Positions 38,223 to 38,711 of a DNA stretch of 38,711 nucleotides are shown here, one piece after another (the first letter of the stretch is position 1; the number at the start of each line of letters is the position of its first letter). The position numbers and the translations under genes were made by a program. Origin of the DNA: Steroidobacteraceae bacterium. Its GTDB lineage: Bacteria > Pseudomonadota > Gammaproteobacteria > Steroidobacterales > Steroidobacteraceae. Location: positions 1-38,711 of the forward strand of contig JALORP010000050.1 of assembly GCA_025458865.1 (NCBI GenBank), written 5' to 3'. A model generated the notes under the pieces. That model saw only the letters and a list, made by a program, of their open reading frames with translations. It did not search any database and was not told where the DNA came from.

Positions 38223-38711
38223 ATGGACATCGACAAGATTTCGATCGGCGAGGACCCGCCGCGCGACATCAACGTATTCGTTGAGATCCCGCAGGGCGGC
38301 GTGCCCGTCAAGTACGAGCTCGACAAGGAGTCGGGCGTGCTGCGCGTGGACCGCTTCCTGCACACGGCCATGTTCTACCCCGGCAACTACGGCTTCCTGC
38401 CGCACACGCTGTCGGAGGACGGCGATCCGGTCGACGTGATCGTGGTCGGCGTGGTGCCGGTGGTGCCGGGCGTGATCATCCGCTGCCGGCCGGTGGGCGC
38501 GCTTCTGATGAAGGACGAGGCGGGCCCGGACGAGAAGGTCGTCGCGGTGCCCGTGGACAAGCTGCACCCCTTCTACAGCGGCGTGAAGACCTACAAGGAC
38601 CTGCCGGAGATCCTCACCGAGCAGATCGCGCACTTCTTCCAGCACTACAAGGACCTGGAGAAGGGCAAGTGGGTGACCATCGTGAACTGGGTCGGCCCGC
38701 AGCACGCCGAG
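38223..38711 (+). CDS. ppa: Inorganic pyrophosphatase, family I (3' end outside window)
   Basis: 163 codons to the window edge, with no stop; most of the expected 175-180 residues are present. It hydrolyses pyrophosphate released by biosynthesis. Family I features: [30 protein letters not shown], the metal-binding Asp set in [10 protein letters not shown], and the [13 protein letters not shown] loop. It starts 6 nt after hemE, so it may share its transcript. Confidence 0.94.
   Translation, partial: MDIDKISIGEDPPRDINVFVEIPQGGVPVKYELDKESGVLRVDRFLHTAMFYPGNYGFLPHTLSEDGDPVDVIVVGVVPVVPGVIIRCRPVGALLMKDEAGPDEKVVAVPVDKLHPFYSGVKTYKDLPEILTEQIAHFFQHYKDLEKGKWVTIVNWVGPQHAE

Overview
The window is GC-rich chromosomal core DNA from a gammaproteobacterium. 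Three gene orders point that way: gmk-rpoZ-spoT-(ridA)-recG, pilMNOPQ-aroK-aroB, and rph-rdgB in one run. Protein similarity recalled from memory (AidB, GltA with the type-II cysteine, YicC) agrees. I cannot fix the family; a Xanthomonadales/Nevskiales-like or an uncultured lineage would fit. I see no phage, transposase, CRISPR array, rRNA or tRNA.

Layout. 1-7.5 kb, minus strand: an outer-membrane barrel and a rhomboid protease, then gmk, rpoZ, spoT, ridA and recG (nucleotide supply, RNA polymerase omega, stringent response, imine deaminase, fork-repair helicase). 7.7-12.8 kb, plus strand: five tightly overlapping genes for an acetate-CoA ligase, E1-alpha, E1-beta and E2 of a pyruvate-dehydrogenase-like complex, and a small acyl carrier protein, with no E3. 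13-13.7 kb: an XRE regulator and a four-helix membrane protein behind a compact promoter/operator. 13.75-18.35 kb: yicC (minus), PP2C phosphatase, rph and rdgB (plus), and a lipoprotein M48 peptidase (minus).

18.5-19.05 kb is the oddest stretch. It holds an rpmE (L31) that lacks its N-terminal part. Beside it is a gene-free island with two perfect head-to-head DnaA boxes, a 55-bp tract of 80% A+T and a perfect IHF consensus. This looks like an origin or another DnaA-responsive site and may mark a rearrangement.

19-26.4 kb: hemW (minus), gltA (plus), then mrcA, an uncharacterised nucleotidyltransferase-like gene and aidB (minus). 26.75-34.7 kb, plus: the type IV pilus assembly operon pilMNOPQ, a strong intrinsic terminator, then aroK-aroB-dgt. 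34.8-36.2 kb: a DUF2252 protein (minus). 36.4-38.7 kb, plus: pyrF-hemE and ppa, which runs off the window.

A recurring regulatory feature is a -10-like hexamer (TAGAAT, TAGACT or CATAAT) 5-6 nt before the start codon of four genes without a Shine-Dalgarno sequence. This suggests leaderless mRNAs. Many genes start at GTG or TTG.
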